Source of the DNA: Castor canadensis | Taxonomy: Eukaryota > Chordata > Mammalia > Rodentia > Castoridae | Assembly (NCBI RefSeq): GCF_047511655.1 | Contig: NC_133395.1 | Span: forward strand, 148,108,318 to 148,172,317 | DNA: 64,000 nt | Reading direction: 5' to 3' | Notes under the pieces: generated by a model | Seen by the model: only the letters and a program-made list of their open reading frames with translations | Database searches by the model: none | Told to the model about the DNA's origin: nothing | Program-made: the position numbers and the translations under genes | In this document: piece by piece, positions 7,848 through 19,712 of the stretch | Layout: every line of letters begins with the position of its first letter | Numbering within the stretch: position 1 is the first letter of the stretch

Positions 7848-10800
7848 AAACTGACTGATGAGATCCCAATATGCTATCTCTGCAAATCTTTATTTTAATC
7901 CATCTTTCTCTGTCCTCTGGTACCATGCCTCACCACCTGATGCTTCAGAACCAAACACCCTACAGCTTGGATAGTCAGGGTCCCTCACGCTGGGGCATTC
8001 ACCCAGTACTCAGGTCTCCATTGGAGCCCCAGTGTGGATAGACGCACCCTGATTTGCAGGATGTAACATTGACCAGCTGGACTTACGAGCTCCTGCAAGC
8101 ACCCCAAGCCACAGGGTTCATGTTTGTGTTTCCTGGTTCTGCCCCGGGGGATGGACACACTAAAAGCTAGCTGCCTCTTCCTCAACCCTACCTTCCCTAA
8201 CCCTTAATCCCCTCCTCTGTCCTTTCCTTCCCTGTGCTGTGGGAGACCCTAGGGTTGTTTAGGGTCTCTAATCTGCCACATGTCTAGGGAAAATTAGAAA
8301 CACTGGGTTGAGTGTCTCTGTCCCCTCCCCCATCTTTCTCATCTTCTCTTCTTTGTCCCCCTAAGCAGTGCTTTTAAAACAACAAATGGGAGGCACACAT
8401 CGATCAGCCCATCCAGTGACAGGTTTGTTTTTGTATTTAAGAAAAAAAGAAAGCCTACCTTGGGAAAGCATGGCTACTCAAAAAAATGGAGGGAACCGCA
8501 TGGACAGGGAACAAATAAACTGCTATCTGTGGGGTGGGAGGCATGCATGCCCCTTGCAGTCACCCCACCCTGGGGGGAGGGGACATAAAACTACAGGTAT
8601 TACACCTGTCAGGAAATGCAATAGTGGTAAATGGGGCAACCCTTGCTGCCCCATCCCGAGTGCCACCGTTGGTGCCTAGTGATGGGCATGCACACCCAGC
8701 TTCCTGGGACGCCCCTTGGCGTGGGTACACAGCATGACACAGCTGTGTGGCTTCCCAGCTGGCCACTCATGAAATCCACATCTGTGGTTTGCTACAATGC
8801 CCACTCATGGTTACTCAGTTGGCCACTCAGGGTAACCACACCAGCAGTTCAGGAGGTTTGCACTTCCCAGATGGTCGGTCCAGACCGCCACACAGACAGC
8901 ATCCAGTGCATTTTTCTCAATCCGCCCCTCCCCTCTCCCTCTCCCTCTCCCTCTTTGTACCAGCCAGCACAGAGAAAGCCAACATATTCACTTGGCTGTA
9001 TCCTTAAGTGTTGGGAGATGCTTTGCTCCTGCTAACCAAAATAAGATGCCTAGTTCTCCTCATAGCTTTAAGATCATTTCCTATTCTTTATATATTAAAT
9101 TAACCTCATGCCAGACACAAAAACCTAAGGTATTTTTCCAGTAATACTAAAGAAACTAAGTTTAAACTAGGTAAAAATTACTTAAGTGGTTCTAATACCC
9201 CTAGTGCCTTATACGTGTATCTAAATGTCACAAAAATCACTTATAGAGTTAAGTGTATACATGTAAATAGCTATAGTTCTTTTATCTAAGGTACTTTCTA
9301 ATAAGGTCTTTGACATTTCTGCTCTTTATGACAAATGCTAAAAGTTCTGTCATTTAGGCCTGACATCTCTTTGTCAGCTAAATATTGGTTTATCTGAAGT
9401 CTGTTCATCAGATGAACATTGGTTTATCTGACATTGACTAGATAAACATTTTTTATATATAATTGAACATCAAAACAGGCTATTTAAAATTACTAACACT
9501 GCCTTCTCTTAACCATTGAAAAACTTAGGGTTTTTAACTGTCAGTACTGTATTGACAGTGCTGACAATCACCAAGTTGTTTCTTTATGTAACCAAAATTC
9601 AGGGTTTAAATTGTAATTAACCATGGTTACTTTGAGTTTTGTCATTACAGTTCTGGTCCTTAAAAATATTCACAGGCAAGCCCATGAAAAATTACTCTCA
9701 CAAGCACTTATCCATCAGCCAGGACATTCTTAAATATTGGAGTGGTTTTGTATTTTCCTTGTAAAACTTTGTAACTGTTACCTATTAACACTTTATAGTA
9801 CTTTGAAGGTGTCAGTACATCCCCTATGGGACAAGCAATTAGATTAATTAAGTCCAGCCTAAGAGTCACTTTTGTTTTTAAATAAATCTCTTTGTTGTTT
9901 AATTTGGCCAGAAAGGTTGCATTGGCACTGACTTCTGATCTGTTCAAGTCTCCCTCCTCCATGGAACAAAATCTGATTTCTGGGCTTTCCTGGGGAGCAC
10001 TCTGGCACCAAGGGACAGAACTGCCAAATTGGCAAAATCTTCAGAGATGACTATTCAGAAAAACGGTTTAAGAGGATGCAATCCCCAAGTGAACAGCATC
10101 CCCCAACTTCTCAGAGAAGCAAGTGGCATTCAGCCATCTGAGACAGTTCAAAATGAGAACCGTCTGTTCAAAATCAGAACAAATGAGGGGACTTCTTCAG
10201 ATCCACCTGGAGTCAATGATGCCCGACCTCTAAAAGTAACCAAAGCTGAGAGATCTAAAAAACAGGGCTCTTACACACATGCTTTAATATTTAAGCCTTC
10301 TGGGCAAAAGGCAAAGTCATCTCTTTGGTCAAGGCCTTCTTTTTAAACCAAGGGAATATAACTTTCAAGGATATCTAACTTCTGCTTAGGGACACCTTGA
10401 GTCTTCTTTCTGTACAGAACTGAGTCATTGATGTTTACTCTAATTGGACTCACACCTGGTCCCAGCACATCTGGCCCCTAATGTAGTCAACCTTTACAGT
10501 CCAAAATACAGAGTCATCTAAGAGTTAAAATTATCTACAGGTATAAACACCTACAGGTAAAGTAACCATAACACTCTGTCACTTTTCAAAACGACTTTGT
10601 CCTTCCTGCCACATCTGGCAGGGCCCCTTCTGATGCGCCTATCAGTGTTAAATGTTCAGGTCATGCCTTCTAAATCATAGTTATCTCTTCCAGAATAAAA
10701 GCCTTTAAGGACCCAAATTATGAGCAACAAGGCTATTGATCTCTACAAATGAATGAGATCTCCATGAGCAACCCAGATCTCCATGAGAAACCTTAAAAAT

Positions 10801-10972
10801 GCTGGACAATAATTCAGACACCTTGTGTCCAAATGAGCCCCAAGGGAAAAAAAATAGAAGAGACAATTTCCTTTTATAGGTAGGATCTGCTGCCCTTTGT
10901 CAACTTGAAGCAGATACTGAAGATGAATCATGCCCCTTCAATAACTCCCAAAAAAGAATTTTTTTGGAATAT
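7848..10972 (+). pseudogene. Internal region of ERV A, non-coding, deleted
   Basis: About 3.1 kb between the two LTRs, far short of a full retroviral genome. A gag-like start is possible near 8386, where an aaatggga start would give Met-Gly-Gly (a myristoylation-type N terminus) within an open frame of about 100 codons, but I see no capsid or protease motif. Segments at about 9600-10,350 align with 17,620-18,480 of provirus B in the same order, for example the ttaaccatgg..act..gag start, the tttggccaga/aattggt stretch and gccttct.tttaa. The relation shows common ancestry. Frames are thoroughly broken. Confidence 0.6.
8918..8957. repeat. Pyrimidine tract with (CTCCCT)n
   Basis: Short run of ctccct units following cgcccctccc. 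Simple repeat within ERV A. Confidence 0.6.
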
Positions 10973-11312
10973 TGTCTCTCAGGGGGAACTCAAGGCAGGC
11001 TAGAAGTAGAAAAAGTTTGGGGCTCAAACAGGTTGCCTGGGGATGGGCCAGACCAACCTCACCTAGCTGGGAACTGCCCGTGTCCCTCCCCACTTGTTCA
11101 TTATTGGGTGGGCCTACCATGAGGTAGTGTAGGTTTTAAAGGCACCTGAAAATGAAAAGCATGCTCTCTCTACTGGTGGACTCCACCTGCACTTACCATG
11201 CTCTCTACTTTTAATTCCCTTTCACCCCATCCATGTGCTCTGCTTGGATTTTTCCATTTGGAGCACAAAAACCAGGATCTTCTGATCACAGACTGCATCA
11301 GCGCCATTAACA
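10973..11312 (+). mobile_element. 3' LTR of degenerate ERV A
   Basis: Begins tgtctctcaggggg and ends cattaaca, the TG...CA borders expected of an LTR, and aligns with the 5' copy through most of its length. The AATAAA-bearing segment present in the 5' copy (7715-7735) is missing here: sequence passes from taattccctttcacccca straight to tgtgctctgcttgg. So this copy has probably lost its polyadenylation signal. Confidence 0.75.
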
Positions 11313-11621
11313 GCCCTACGTAGAAAAGGAACCAAAAGGTCATTTTCCAATCTTAAATTTAGGAGATGACAAGGGAAATTTACTTGGCAGAAATTGGTTA
11401 TCAGGATCAGGATCTAGGAGATAACAAAGTTAGTCTTTTACTAAAAGAAATCAAAGTAAGAGCCATCCTTTAAAGTTTTTTATTCACATAAAAATGCTTT
11501 TTATGTGAATAAAGCTAATAAGATTTTAAAGAAGAATCATGCAAACATGAAGGAAATGTATAAAGTCTGTAGATTTAACATACTAAAAACACCTGCCATC
11601 CCTTGAAAAGTATAGTAGATT
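11313..11621. other. AT-rich spacer between ERV A and provirus B
   Basis: Contains a perfect hairpin-like pair, attcacataaaaatgcttttt and tatgtgaataaag, around 11,480-11,515. No gene or SINE is visible. Confidence 0.5.
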
Positions 11622-11626
11622 GACAG

Positions 11627-11980
11627 TGTTTGGGTGAACAAAAGGAAGCCATGTTGGAACTGGACCCCCTCCTCCTTGAAGGTGACCTATTGAAAACTCT
11701 CCACCCAGCCTTAAAGAAAAATAGACATCCATCTTAAGCCATGACCCACCTGAAAGCCATTATCTTGGGAAGGTCAGAGGGTCGTTGAGGATTATCCTAT
11801 CCAGTGATCTTCCTGGGACTTCTCTGCCTGCTTCCTTTAACTACCCCCAGTAAGTAAGTGACTGTGGGCTCCAACTCTCTTGCTGGGGTCCCCCTCCACA
11901 GCGCCACTTCTCCATAATAAACCCTCTGCTGGTGTATGAGCTGTCTCCCTGTGTATCCATGCTACACTTTCATTCTAACA
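11627..11980 (+). mobile_element. Provirus B 5' LTR
   Basis: Starts tgtttgggtgaacaaaagga and ends cattctaaca. It carries ccataataaaccctctgctg (polyadenylation signal) near 11,913. It is matched almost base for base by 19,353-19,712 over the central 300 bases (for example ccattatcttgggaaggtca and ggattatcctatccagtgat), so the two LTRs have diverged only modestly. No TATA box is obvious upstream of the AATAAA. Confidence 0.9.
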
Positions 11981-11982
11981 TA

Positions 11983-12000
11983 AGGTGCTGAAACCAGGGA
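11983..12000 (+). other. Provirus B primer-binding site, tRNA-Phe-like
   Basis: Two bases beyond the LTR end, aggtgctgaaaccaggga matches the reverse complement of the tRNA-Phe 3' end at all but about three positions. Primer use of tRNA-Phe is known for HERV-F-class elements. The leading base is A where a T is expected. Call is from memory of the tRNA sequence. Confidence 0.65.
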
Positions 12001-13780
12001 AGGGCATTTAGGTTCGACTCCCAGCTCTCTATTCAAGAAACTTGGAAAGCAGTGGACAGCAGCAGCTCTTCCCAGGTTCACTCTCGGATTCTGAGTGAAG
12101 GCTATAGTCTTTCTCCCCCTGTCCACATGGTCTCTCCCCTTTTTTTCTCCTTCATTGCTCTCCCACCATTTCCTTCCTTTCCTTCTTTGACTGCTCCACC
12201 AGAGACCATCTCTCCATTGCTGAACTTTGCCCAACACTGGTCTTCAAATTTTGGTGAGTTTTCTCCTCCATTCAGGTTTCTCTCTGTGTCCTACTGTGGA
12301 CCATGAAAGTGGAGAGACTCCCTCTGCCCACCAAGTGGGTGGATTCACCTGCTATTTTCTGGGGACACCTAGAAAATATCTAGGTGTATGCACATAGAGG
12401 TTACCAGTTGGCAGTGGGGATGCTCCTGCCTTCTCATCTGCCTGTCCTACCAGGTAGGGCCACTGTGAGAATTGCTCATCACCTCTCAATTTCAGTCAAG
12501 GTCCCATGGGGATCATCTCAGTTTCAGACCTTCAGTCCCACTGGAACTGTCTCAATTTTGGACCCTCAATTTCCCATCCACAAAAACGGGTCAAAAGTTG
12601 TCCAAGCCCCCAAAGGACAGTCCATTGGCATGTCACCTCCAAAATCTTCAGGTTCTGAGGCTCACAAAGGCCATTAAACCCAAATGGCTAATTTTCTATT
12701 GTAACACAATTTGACCCCAATATAAATTAAACAATAGTAACCATTGGCCCAAACAGGACTTTCAATTTCCAAATTCAGCACAATCTCAAAAACTCGATGC
12801 TATGGGACATGATCTGAGGTCTCCCTAAATCTAGGCCTCTGTTAATCTATGCTGTAGTCTCTCCTCTCTGTTCTCCTAAACAAAAATCCATTTTCTGTTT
12901 TCCATTAAAAATAACCTCCTCTGACTTCAACCCAGCTCTATGCCATCCTTTCCTTTTTTCCCATCTCACAAGGTATGAAAAGTGTTTATCTTTGAAGTTC
13001 TCTCTAAATCTATCTCACCTATGATGGAGGTTTCTTTTACCCCTCCTACTTCAAAGCCAGCTCCTGTCTTCTCTCCTGGACTGGCCATCCAGGTGAAGAC
13101 AACAGACAGAAAATAGAAAGGGAAAGAAAAGTCCTGCTCAAATCACACTGTTCTCTCAGCATCCTGAGTGACTCATATGGTCCCAGGACTACAACCATAA
13201 AATCAACTGGAAATCTAGATGACCTGTGGCTAATGGTTTGAGATGCTTTTCTGCCCTGACCTCCTGGTCTCCCACCTAAAAACTAAGCCTCTAAGTCTGT
13301 TTAAACACTCTCCTAGCAGTTTTCTCCTTTAAATATTGCTTTTGAGATGGGCATTGCAGACATGTCAAGACCAGGAAGGGGATCAGGTCATATCCAGGTG
13401 GTGACCCTGGGCTAGCCCATTCACTCTCGTGGTTAGGATTATGGACCCTCACCTCAGACTCAATGTGCACACAGGCTGACCGGACCAAAGACAGAATTTC
13501 AATTCTCTAAAAATGTTTCATGTATTTAAAATTAAAATCTCTGTTTTCTAGGTTATAGCATTGGCTAAGGGGCAAAAGGGCAGCCTTCCTGAGTTCTGCT
13601 ATGGATTCATAAGGCATTTGGATTTTATTTTTCATTAGGCCCCTCACCTAAATTAAGTCTTCATTATACCTTTTCCATGCTTACTATCACCACTTTCAAT
13701 GCAGATGTAATCCTTTTTACTGTAACACTCTGCCCTTTCCCCAGCCTATCTTACAAACTAATTTAAAACAAATTTTTAGT
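12001..13780 (+). pseudogene. Provirus B leader and gag-side region, no intact frame
   Basis: Pyrimidine-rich leader (ctttctccccctgtccacat), then sequence with stops in all frames. Open frames of 80-97 codons (for example 12,384-12,677) show no capsid, nucleocapsid zinc knuckle or protease motif. The part at 13,040-13,655 has an inverted relative at 24,780-25,420. Confidence 0.55.
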
Positions 13781-13810
13781 ATAAAATAAGAGGGTGGCAT
13801 CAAAATTCCA

Positions 13811-15140
13811 ATGACATTCATTAAAGAGATTGAAAAATCTACTGTAAAATTTATATGGAAACTCAAGAGGCCACGAATAGCCAAGGCAATACTCAGTCAA
13901 AAGAACAATGCAGGAGGTATCTCAATACCTGACTTCAAACTATATTACAAAGCAATAACAATAAAGACAGCATGGTACTGGCACAAAAACAGACATGAAG
14001 ACCAGTGGAACAGAATGGAGGACCCAGATATGAAGCCACACAACTATAACCAACTTGTCTTTGACAAAGGAGCTAAAAATATTTAATGGAGAAATAGCAG
14101 CCTCTTCAACAAAAACTGCTGGGAAAACTGGTTAGCAGTCTGCAAAAAACTGAAACTAGATCCATGTATATCACCCTATACCAAGATTAACTCAAAATGG
14201 ATCAAGGATCTTAATATCAGAACACAAACTCTAAAGTTGATACAGGAAAGAGTAGGAAATACTCTGGAGTTAGTAGGTATAGGTAAGAACTTTCTCAATG
14301 GAACCCCAGCAGCTCAGCAACTAAGAGATAGCATAGATAAATGGGACCTCATAAAACTAAAAAGCTTCTGTTCATCAAAAGAAATGGTCTCTAAACTGAA
14401 GAGAACACCCACAGAGTGGGAGAAAATATTTGCCAACTATACATCAGACAAAGGACTGATAACCAGAATATACAGGGAACTTAAAAAACTAAATTCTCCC
14501 AAAACTAATGAACCAATAAAGAAATGGGCAAGTGAACTAAACAGAACTTTCTCAAAAGAAGAAATTCAAATGGCCAAAAAACACATGAAAAAATGCTCAC
14601 CATCTCTAGCAATAAAGGAAATGCAAATTAAAACCACACTAAGATTCCACCTCACCCCTGTTAGAATAGCCATCATCAGCAACACCACCAACAACAGGTG
14701 TTGGCGAGGATGCGGGGGAAAAAGGAACTCTCTTACACTGTTGGTGGGAATGTAAACTAGTACAACCACTCTGGAAAAAAATTTGGAGGCTACTTAAAAA
14801 GCTAAACATTGATCTACCATTTGATCCAGCAATACCACTCTTGGGGATATACCCAAAAGACTGTGACACAGGTTACTCCAGAGGCACCTGCACACCCATG
14901 TTTATTGCGGCACTATTCACAATAGCCAAGTTATGGAAACAGCCAAGATGCCCCACCACTGATGAATGGATTAAGAAAATGTGGTATCTATACACAATGG
15001 AATTTTATGCAGCCATGAAGAAGAACAAAATGTTATCATTCACTGGTAAATGGATGGAATTGGAGAACATCATTCTGAGTGAGGTTAGCCTGGCCCAAAA
15101 GACCAAAAATCGTATGTTTTCCCTCATATGTGGACATTAG
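13811..15140 (+). pseudogene. L1 ORF2 C-terminal remnant
   Basis: The endonuclease and reverse-transcriptase domains of ORF2 are missing by 5' truncation. What remains is the C-terminal portion including the cysteine-rich HCWWEC-type stretch (about 14,735-14,755 in the third frame) and the [13 protein letters not shown] segment. An in-frame stop and a frameshift make it non-functional. It ends at the expected L1 position (SLICGH then TAG at 15,138-15,140). A copy of the last 300 bases is repeated at 20,081-20,380 with only two residue differences in that stretch. Confidence 0.9.
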
Positions 15141-15518
15141 ATCAAGGGCAAACACAACAAGGGGATTGGACTTTGAGCACATGATAAAATCGAGAGCACA
15201 CAAGGGAGGGGTGAGGATAGGTAAGACACCTAAAAAACTAGCTAGCATTTGTTGCCCTTAACACAGAGAAACTAAAGCAGATACCTTAAAAGCAACTGAG
15301 GCCAATAGGAAAAGGGGACCAGGAACTAGAGAAAAGGTTAGATCAAAAAGAATTAACCTAGAAGGTAACACACACGCACAGGAAATCAATGTGAGTCAAT
15401 GCCCTATATAGCTATCCTTATCTCAACCAGCAAAAACCCTTGTTCCTTCCTATTATGGCTTATACTCTCTCTTCAACAAAATTAGAAATAAGGGCAAAAT
15501 AGTTTCTGCTGGGTATTG

Positions 15519-15590
15519 AGGGGGTGGGGAGAGAGGGAGGGGGTGGAGTGGGTGGTAAGGGAGGGGGTGGTGGCAGGGGGGAGAAATGAC
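15519..15590 (+). repeat. G-rich tract of L1 3' UTR
   Basis: Repeated ggggtggggag, ggagggggtggag and gggaggggg runs are consistent with the quadruplex-prone polypurine tract known in L1 3' UTRs. The same tract recurs at 20,757-20,823. Confidence 0.75.
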
Positions 15591-15678
15591 CCAAGCCTTG
15601 TATGCACATATGAATAATAAAATTTAAAAAATAAATAAAATAAAAATAAATAAATAAAAAAATAAAATAAGAGGGTGG

Positions 15679-17800
15679 ACTTGTACATCCTGTATCTGGA
15701 TGTACTGTCCTTTGTCTGGACGAGGATATAGGATGCTAACACTACACCCAAGACTAGTTTCCCTAAATTTACTTTAAAGATTTGGCTAATAACAAAGTCA
15801 TTATTATTAGAGATTATTAAAGATACCCTTTAGAGGTAAACCTAAAGCCTTCAATATCTGAGTGCACTCGGAATTAATGTAATTGTTTTGTGCATCATCA
15901 TGTGAATTCTGTGTCTCTTGTATGATTAACTTATTAAGAGACAAAAATCTGATAGCTATGGCAACAGTCTTATTGGAGACTGAGACTGACTCAAAACACT
16001 TTCCTAGAATTGATGCTTCAGCTATCAAGCCACTCAAAATGAGTCCTAAAAGAACAGAATGGGACACATCTCAATCTGCTCCTAAAAGTTTTGTACTTGT
16101 GGCCACTTAGGTTTTACACGTTCTTGAGCTCTTGCACATTTAAATTGACATTTATAGCATGCCAGATTTAAAGCTTTTTGCATATGCGTGTGTTTGAACA
16201 TCTTCAGGATGATTGTTATTAGAGATAATGTAAAAAAATACTTCTGTTACCTTCTCTCTCCCACCCCTTCTGCTGCTACTTTTAAGAAAAAACAGTTTTT
16301 CAAAGTTTTATGTCAATCAGGTCTAACTAAAATACAGGCATTATTTTATGGACAGTAACATTAATCTGTTTTTGTCATAAGTGTAATTTTCATTCAAGTC
16401 TTTTATAATTAGACTTTAACAACAGTGTCTTTGAGTTACTTATTGTATAGACAAACAGTTCAAAGTTGCCTTTGTTCATGATAGTAAAAATACAAGGCCA
16501 ATTGGAGAAACAATTTTATTTAAATTTAAAATTCTTATAAAAGTTACTTTAGAATACAAGTTACAAAGTCAACAAGTAGAAAGTCATTGAGTATGGATTT
16601 GGGGAACAGAATGTCGTATGACGGTCCTGAGTAAGTCTTAAAAAAGTGTATGATAAAAGCTTTGGTGTGTGATTAAGTTGACTATAATTTAAGAGTTACC
16701 TAGGGCTGGTGGAGTGGCTCAAGTGGTAGAGAGCCTGCCTAGCAAGTATGAGGCCCTGAGTTCAAACCCCAGTACCATGTCACGCTAAATGAAATAAACC
16801 AGTCATGAAATACAAACAACTGTACACTTCAGTCATCTAAGACACCTAAAGTGGTCACAGTCCTGAAGACAGAAGGAATGCTGGTTACCAGGGGACCGGG
16901 GAAGGCGGGAAGCCCAGCTATTATTTAAAAAAAAGAAAGGAGTTACCTAAGAGATTTTCTAAGGTCATGTTAAACTAGAACCTGATTCTCTATGTCCAAA
17001 AAATGACAAGCTATCTTAATATTGCCTTGCTCTGAGTAATATCAGTTAAAAAAAAACTGGTTTAGGGAAAGATTTTATCAAAATAATCATGTTTTCTGTT
17101 ATCTTGTCAAGCTTTTAAATACTTAAAAAACTAAACCTTAAATAAATCAAAGTTAATTTAAATATTTGCTCCTGTAAAGTTAAAAGTATCAGTTTATGTA
17201 AAACGACCAGCTAAAGCTAGCTCTCTTTTATCCAAACACATTACATCTAAACCTTTGGCACATAAAATGGTTAATAAAGCTTTTGACAGTTGTGCTGTTT
17301 GTAATCAGTAACATTCAGAAAAATTTTGCCATTTGGCAGTCCAGCTATTTAAAACATGCCTATATTTGTCTTAGTCAAATGTATAATGTACTTGTTGTGC
17401 ATTAGAAAATAAGGCTATTTGGGATCCCAGACACTGTCGCCCTAACTAAAGAGATCTAAAATTAATGATGCTAGACGTTTGCAAGCTTGTGTCCATGTGT
17501 TCCTAATTGAAACAAGGAGCATTTAGTGCTGCTGTTTTAATGCTGTTAGTCCTAATTCTTTTCCTAAAAATGCAGTCAGCATGGAAATAACTAAATGATC
17601 TGACAATTCCCAAACTCTTTTTTAGTATTTTAACCATGGCTATTCTAAGTCTTGTCATTCATAGCCTGGGTCCTTCTTTGGAGCATTTGCAATCAAACCC
17701 CAAAAATGACTCTACCAAGTACATATTTCAATTGAGTCAGCCTTTAAGATGTTTGCTTTTGTTGGTTTTTTGCAAAACTTTTAACTGTCATCTGTTGACA
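15679..17800 (+). pseudogene. Provirus B pol/env-side region, AT-rich and broken
   Basis: Directly resumes the sequence interrupted by the L1. Stops occur in every frame and the composition is strongly AT-rich. I see no reverse transcriptase YxDD block or integrase HHCC zinc motif in any frame, so pol is either deleted or unrecognisably decayed. A sense ID-like SINE sits at 16,704-16,782. Confidence 0.5.
16704..16782 (+). mobile_element. ID-like SINE, sense, near consensus
   Basis: gggctggtggagtggctcaa, then gtggtagagagcctgcctag, then tgagttcaaaccccagtacc: both pol III boxes are close to consensus. It lacks the B1-like arm and has no clear A-tail. Confidence 0.85.
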
Positions 17801-18018
17801 TTCTGCAGCTTTTTTTTTTCAGTACCAGGGCTTGAACTCAGGGCCTACACCTTGATCCACTCCATCAGCCCTTTTTTGTGTTAGATATTTTCAAGATAGG
17901 GTCTCATGTCTCATGAACTGCTTGCCCAGGCTGGCTTTGAACCTCAATCCTCCTGATCTCTGTCTCCTGAGTAGCTAGGATTACAGGCATGATCCACCAG
18001 TGCCCGGCATTCTGAAGC
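17799..18018 (-). mobile_element. Composite SINE in provirus B with TSD, antisense
   Basis: Poly-T, cagtaccagggcttgaactc, antisense ID-like and B1-like arms to ccaccagtgcccgg. Flanks cattctgcagc (17,801-17,811) and cattctgaagc (18,008-18,018) are target-site duplications with one mismatch. The insertion is therefore younger than the provirus. Confidence 0.9.
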
Positions 18019-18856
18019 ATTTTAAAGTTGTCAGGATATCATCTATAGTCCAGACAGAATTAAAAATGGATCCCAGATAGGCCCACTTCTTCTAAACCTC
18101 TTTTGTTGCTTATTATTTGGCCAAATTGGTCTTAATTGGCACTGATTCCCACCTAACCTGCCTGATGCTTCCCCTCCAATGTCAAAAACATACAGGAAAG
18201 CTATTCTTGCACCGAGAGACTTTCATTAACCAGAATGGTTAATTGAGAAATTCTTCAGAGGAGACTCTTCAGAGACAGTTTGGAGACAAGAGGGGAAAGC
18301 TGTCACAATCCAGATGGACTCACCTGTGCCAGACCCCACAAAATTTACTAAAGCCAAGAGGTTTTAAAGAAGTGATCTTACACAGGGCTACTAGACATCC
18401 AAGCCCTTGCAGGCACCTCTGACAGAAGGCAAACTCATATTTTTGGCCAAGGCCTTCTATTTAAGTAAAGACAAGTTATTTTTGCTGGCTCTAAACTTAC
18501 CTTTTTAGAAGTCCATGCTCATGGAGTTATTTTCCTCTATGCAGTATATTTAACTGAGAGTATCTGGACTATTCTATCAAGTATTTGACTTGATAAAGGT
18601 GTTTCCAGTTTTAGACTTAAGTACTTATGACTTAGACTTAAACTGCTTTTGCTGAAGAATGAAACATCTTCCAGATAACTCCAGAATCTCTCCCAAAACA
18701 AAAACTGATATAATGACCAACCAGGCCACAACTGTGGCTGGGACTATTTACTCTACATACCTTTGTCCCCTGCCCACATTTCTTTTGTCTACTTAAACTT
18801 ATAGCCAATATCTGTGCCCCAAGGGATCTTGGTTTTTCTTTTCATGCTGATTACCA

Positions 18857-19282
18857 TTGGCCCATGTGTGTTTAACTGCATGCCTCACTTTATCTCCTGA
18901 AGGCTACATTCCTGCACACAGGTTGCCACTCAAAACCTTGTCCAAAGAATGTTGTTTTTATGTCAATGCTGCTTTTATGTCAACCAGTCAAGGATCGTTC
19001 ATAATGCCACTAAAAGACTTCAGGAACATGTCACCTATCTCCAACAATGAACAACAGACAACTGGGAACAGTGGTCTTCCTGGGCTAAGTGGATGCCAGA
19101 GGTACTCCCTCTGCTGGGACCCCTTATTTTTTCCCATTGTGACCTTGCTCCCTTTGTTTCCCAGAGGCTCCAGGCTTTTGTCCAGGACACCACCCACAAG
19201 CAGATCAACACAGTTTGGTTCTCCAACAGGCCCGCTACAATTGTCTAAAGCAAGAATACCCGCTGATACCCTCTCCCCTTAA
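18857..19282 (+). pseudogene. Degenerate env transmembrane-subunit remnant
   Basis: A 141-codon open frame just upstream of the 3' LTR. Residues 31-37 read ECCFYVN, the cysteine pair and following residues typical of class I ERV/gammaretroviral TM subunits. The partner cysteine of the C-X6-CC motif is not present (leucine at residue 25). A hydrophobic stretch at residues 88-101 (WDPLFFPIVTLLPL) fits the C-terminal membrane anchor. The surface subunit, fusion peptide and cleavage site are not recognisable, and the first Met is probably arbitrary. The remnant is too broken to make a functional envelope. It supports the class I assignment and the + orientation of the provirus. Confidence 0.65.
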
Positions 19283-19340
19283 GAGACCTCAATGCCCCTG
19301 TTCAGCAAAAGCAGATAGAGGATCAGCACCCTTTCTCATC

Positions 19341-19352
19341 AAAAGGCAGGAA
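19341..19352 (+). other. Polypurine-tract-like sequence of provirus B
   Basis: aaaaggcaggaa immediately precedes the 3' LTR start, where a plus-strand primer tract belongs. One C interrupts it. Confidence 0.55.
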
Positions 19353-19712
19353 TGTTACAGCAAACAAAAGGAAGCCATGTTGGAATTGGACCCTCCTCCT
19401 CTTTGAAGGTGACCTATTGAAAACGCTCCACCGGGCCCTAAAGAAAAATAGACATCCACCTTAAGCCATGACCCACCTGAAAGCCATTATCTTGGGAAGG
19501 TCAGAGGGTCGTTGAGGATTATCCTATCCAGTGATCTTCCTGGGACTTCTCTGCCCACCTCCTTTATCTGTCCCCAGTCTGTAAGTGGCTGTGGGCTCCA
19601 ACTCTCTTGCTGGGGTCCCCCTCCACAGCGCCACTTCTCCATAATAAACCCTCTGCTGGTGTATGAGCTGTCTTCCTGTCTCTCCATTCTGTACTTTATT
19701 TCATTCTAATAG
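19353..19712 (+). mobile_element. Provirus B 3' LTR
   Basis: Begins tgttacagcaaacaaaagga and ends attctaata (terminal CA changed to TA). It retains ccataataaaccctctgctg at about 19,641. It differs from the 5' LTR by scattered substitutions, for example aaaacgctccaccgggccc against aaaactctccacccagcct. Confidence 0.9.

Larger units (their letters stand above)
13781..15678 (+). mobile_element. 5'-truncated L1 inserted in provirus B, with 17-bp TSD
   Basis: Covers the C-terminal part of L1 ORF2 and the 3' UTR. Readable ORF2 segments are 13,811-14,086, 14,237-14,755 and about 14,729-15,140 (for example residues FIAALFTIAKLW and EWIKKMWYLYTMEF, both hallmark L1 C-terminal phrases). A stop at 14,084-14,086 and a frame change near 14,640-14,730 break the frame. 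The 3' UTR has a G-rich tract at 15,519-15,583 and an A-rich tail with aataataaaattt. The direct repeat ataaaataagagggtgg is perfect at 13,781-13,797 and 15,662-15,678, proving L1-type target-primed insertion. Confidence 0.95.

Noticed and set aside
8368..8679. Possible gag N terminus (Met-Gly-Gly) in ERV A
   Set aside because: Position and myristoyl-type start are suggestive, but no matrix or capsid motif follows and the frame is short. Kept only as a remark in the ERV A entry.
16704..16782. True tRNA gene
   Set aside because: Has A- and B-box-like sequences but cannot fold an acceptor stem and anticodon arm; the same sequence recurs dozens of times as an ID-like SINE.
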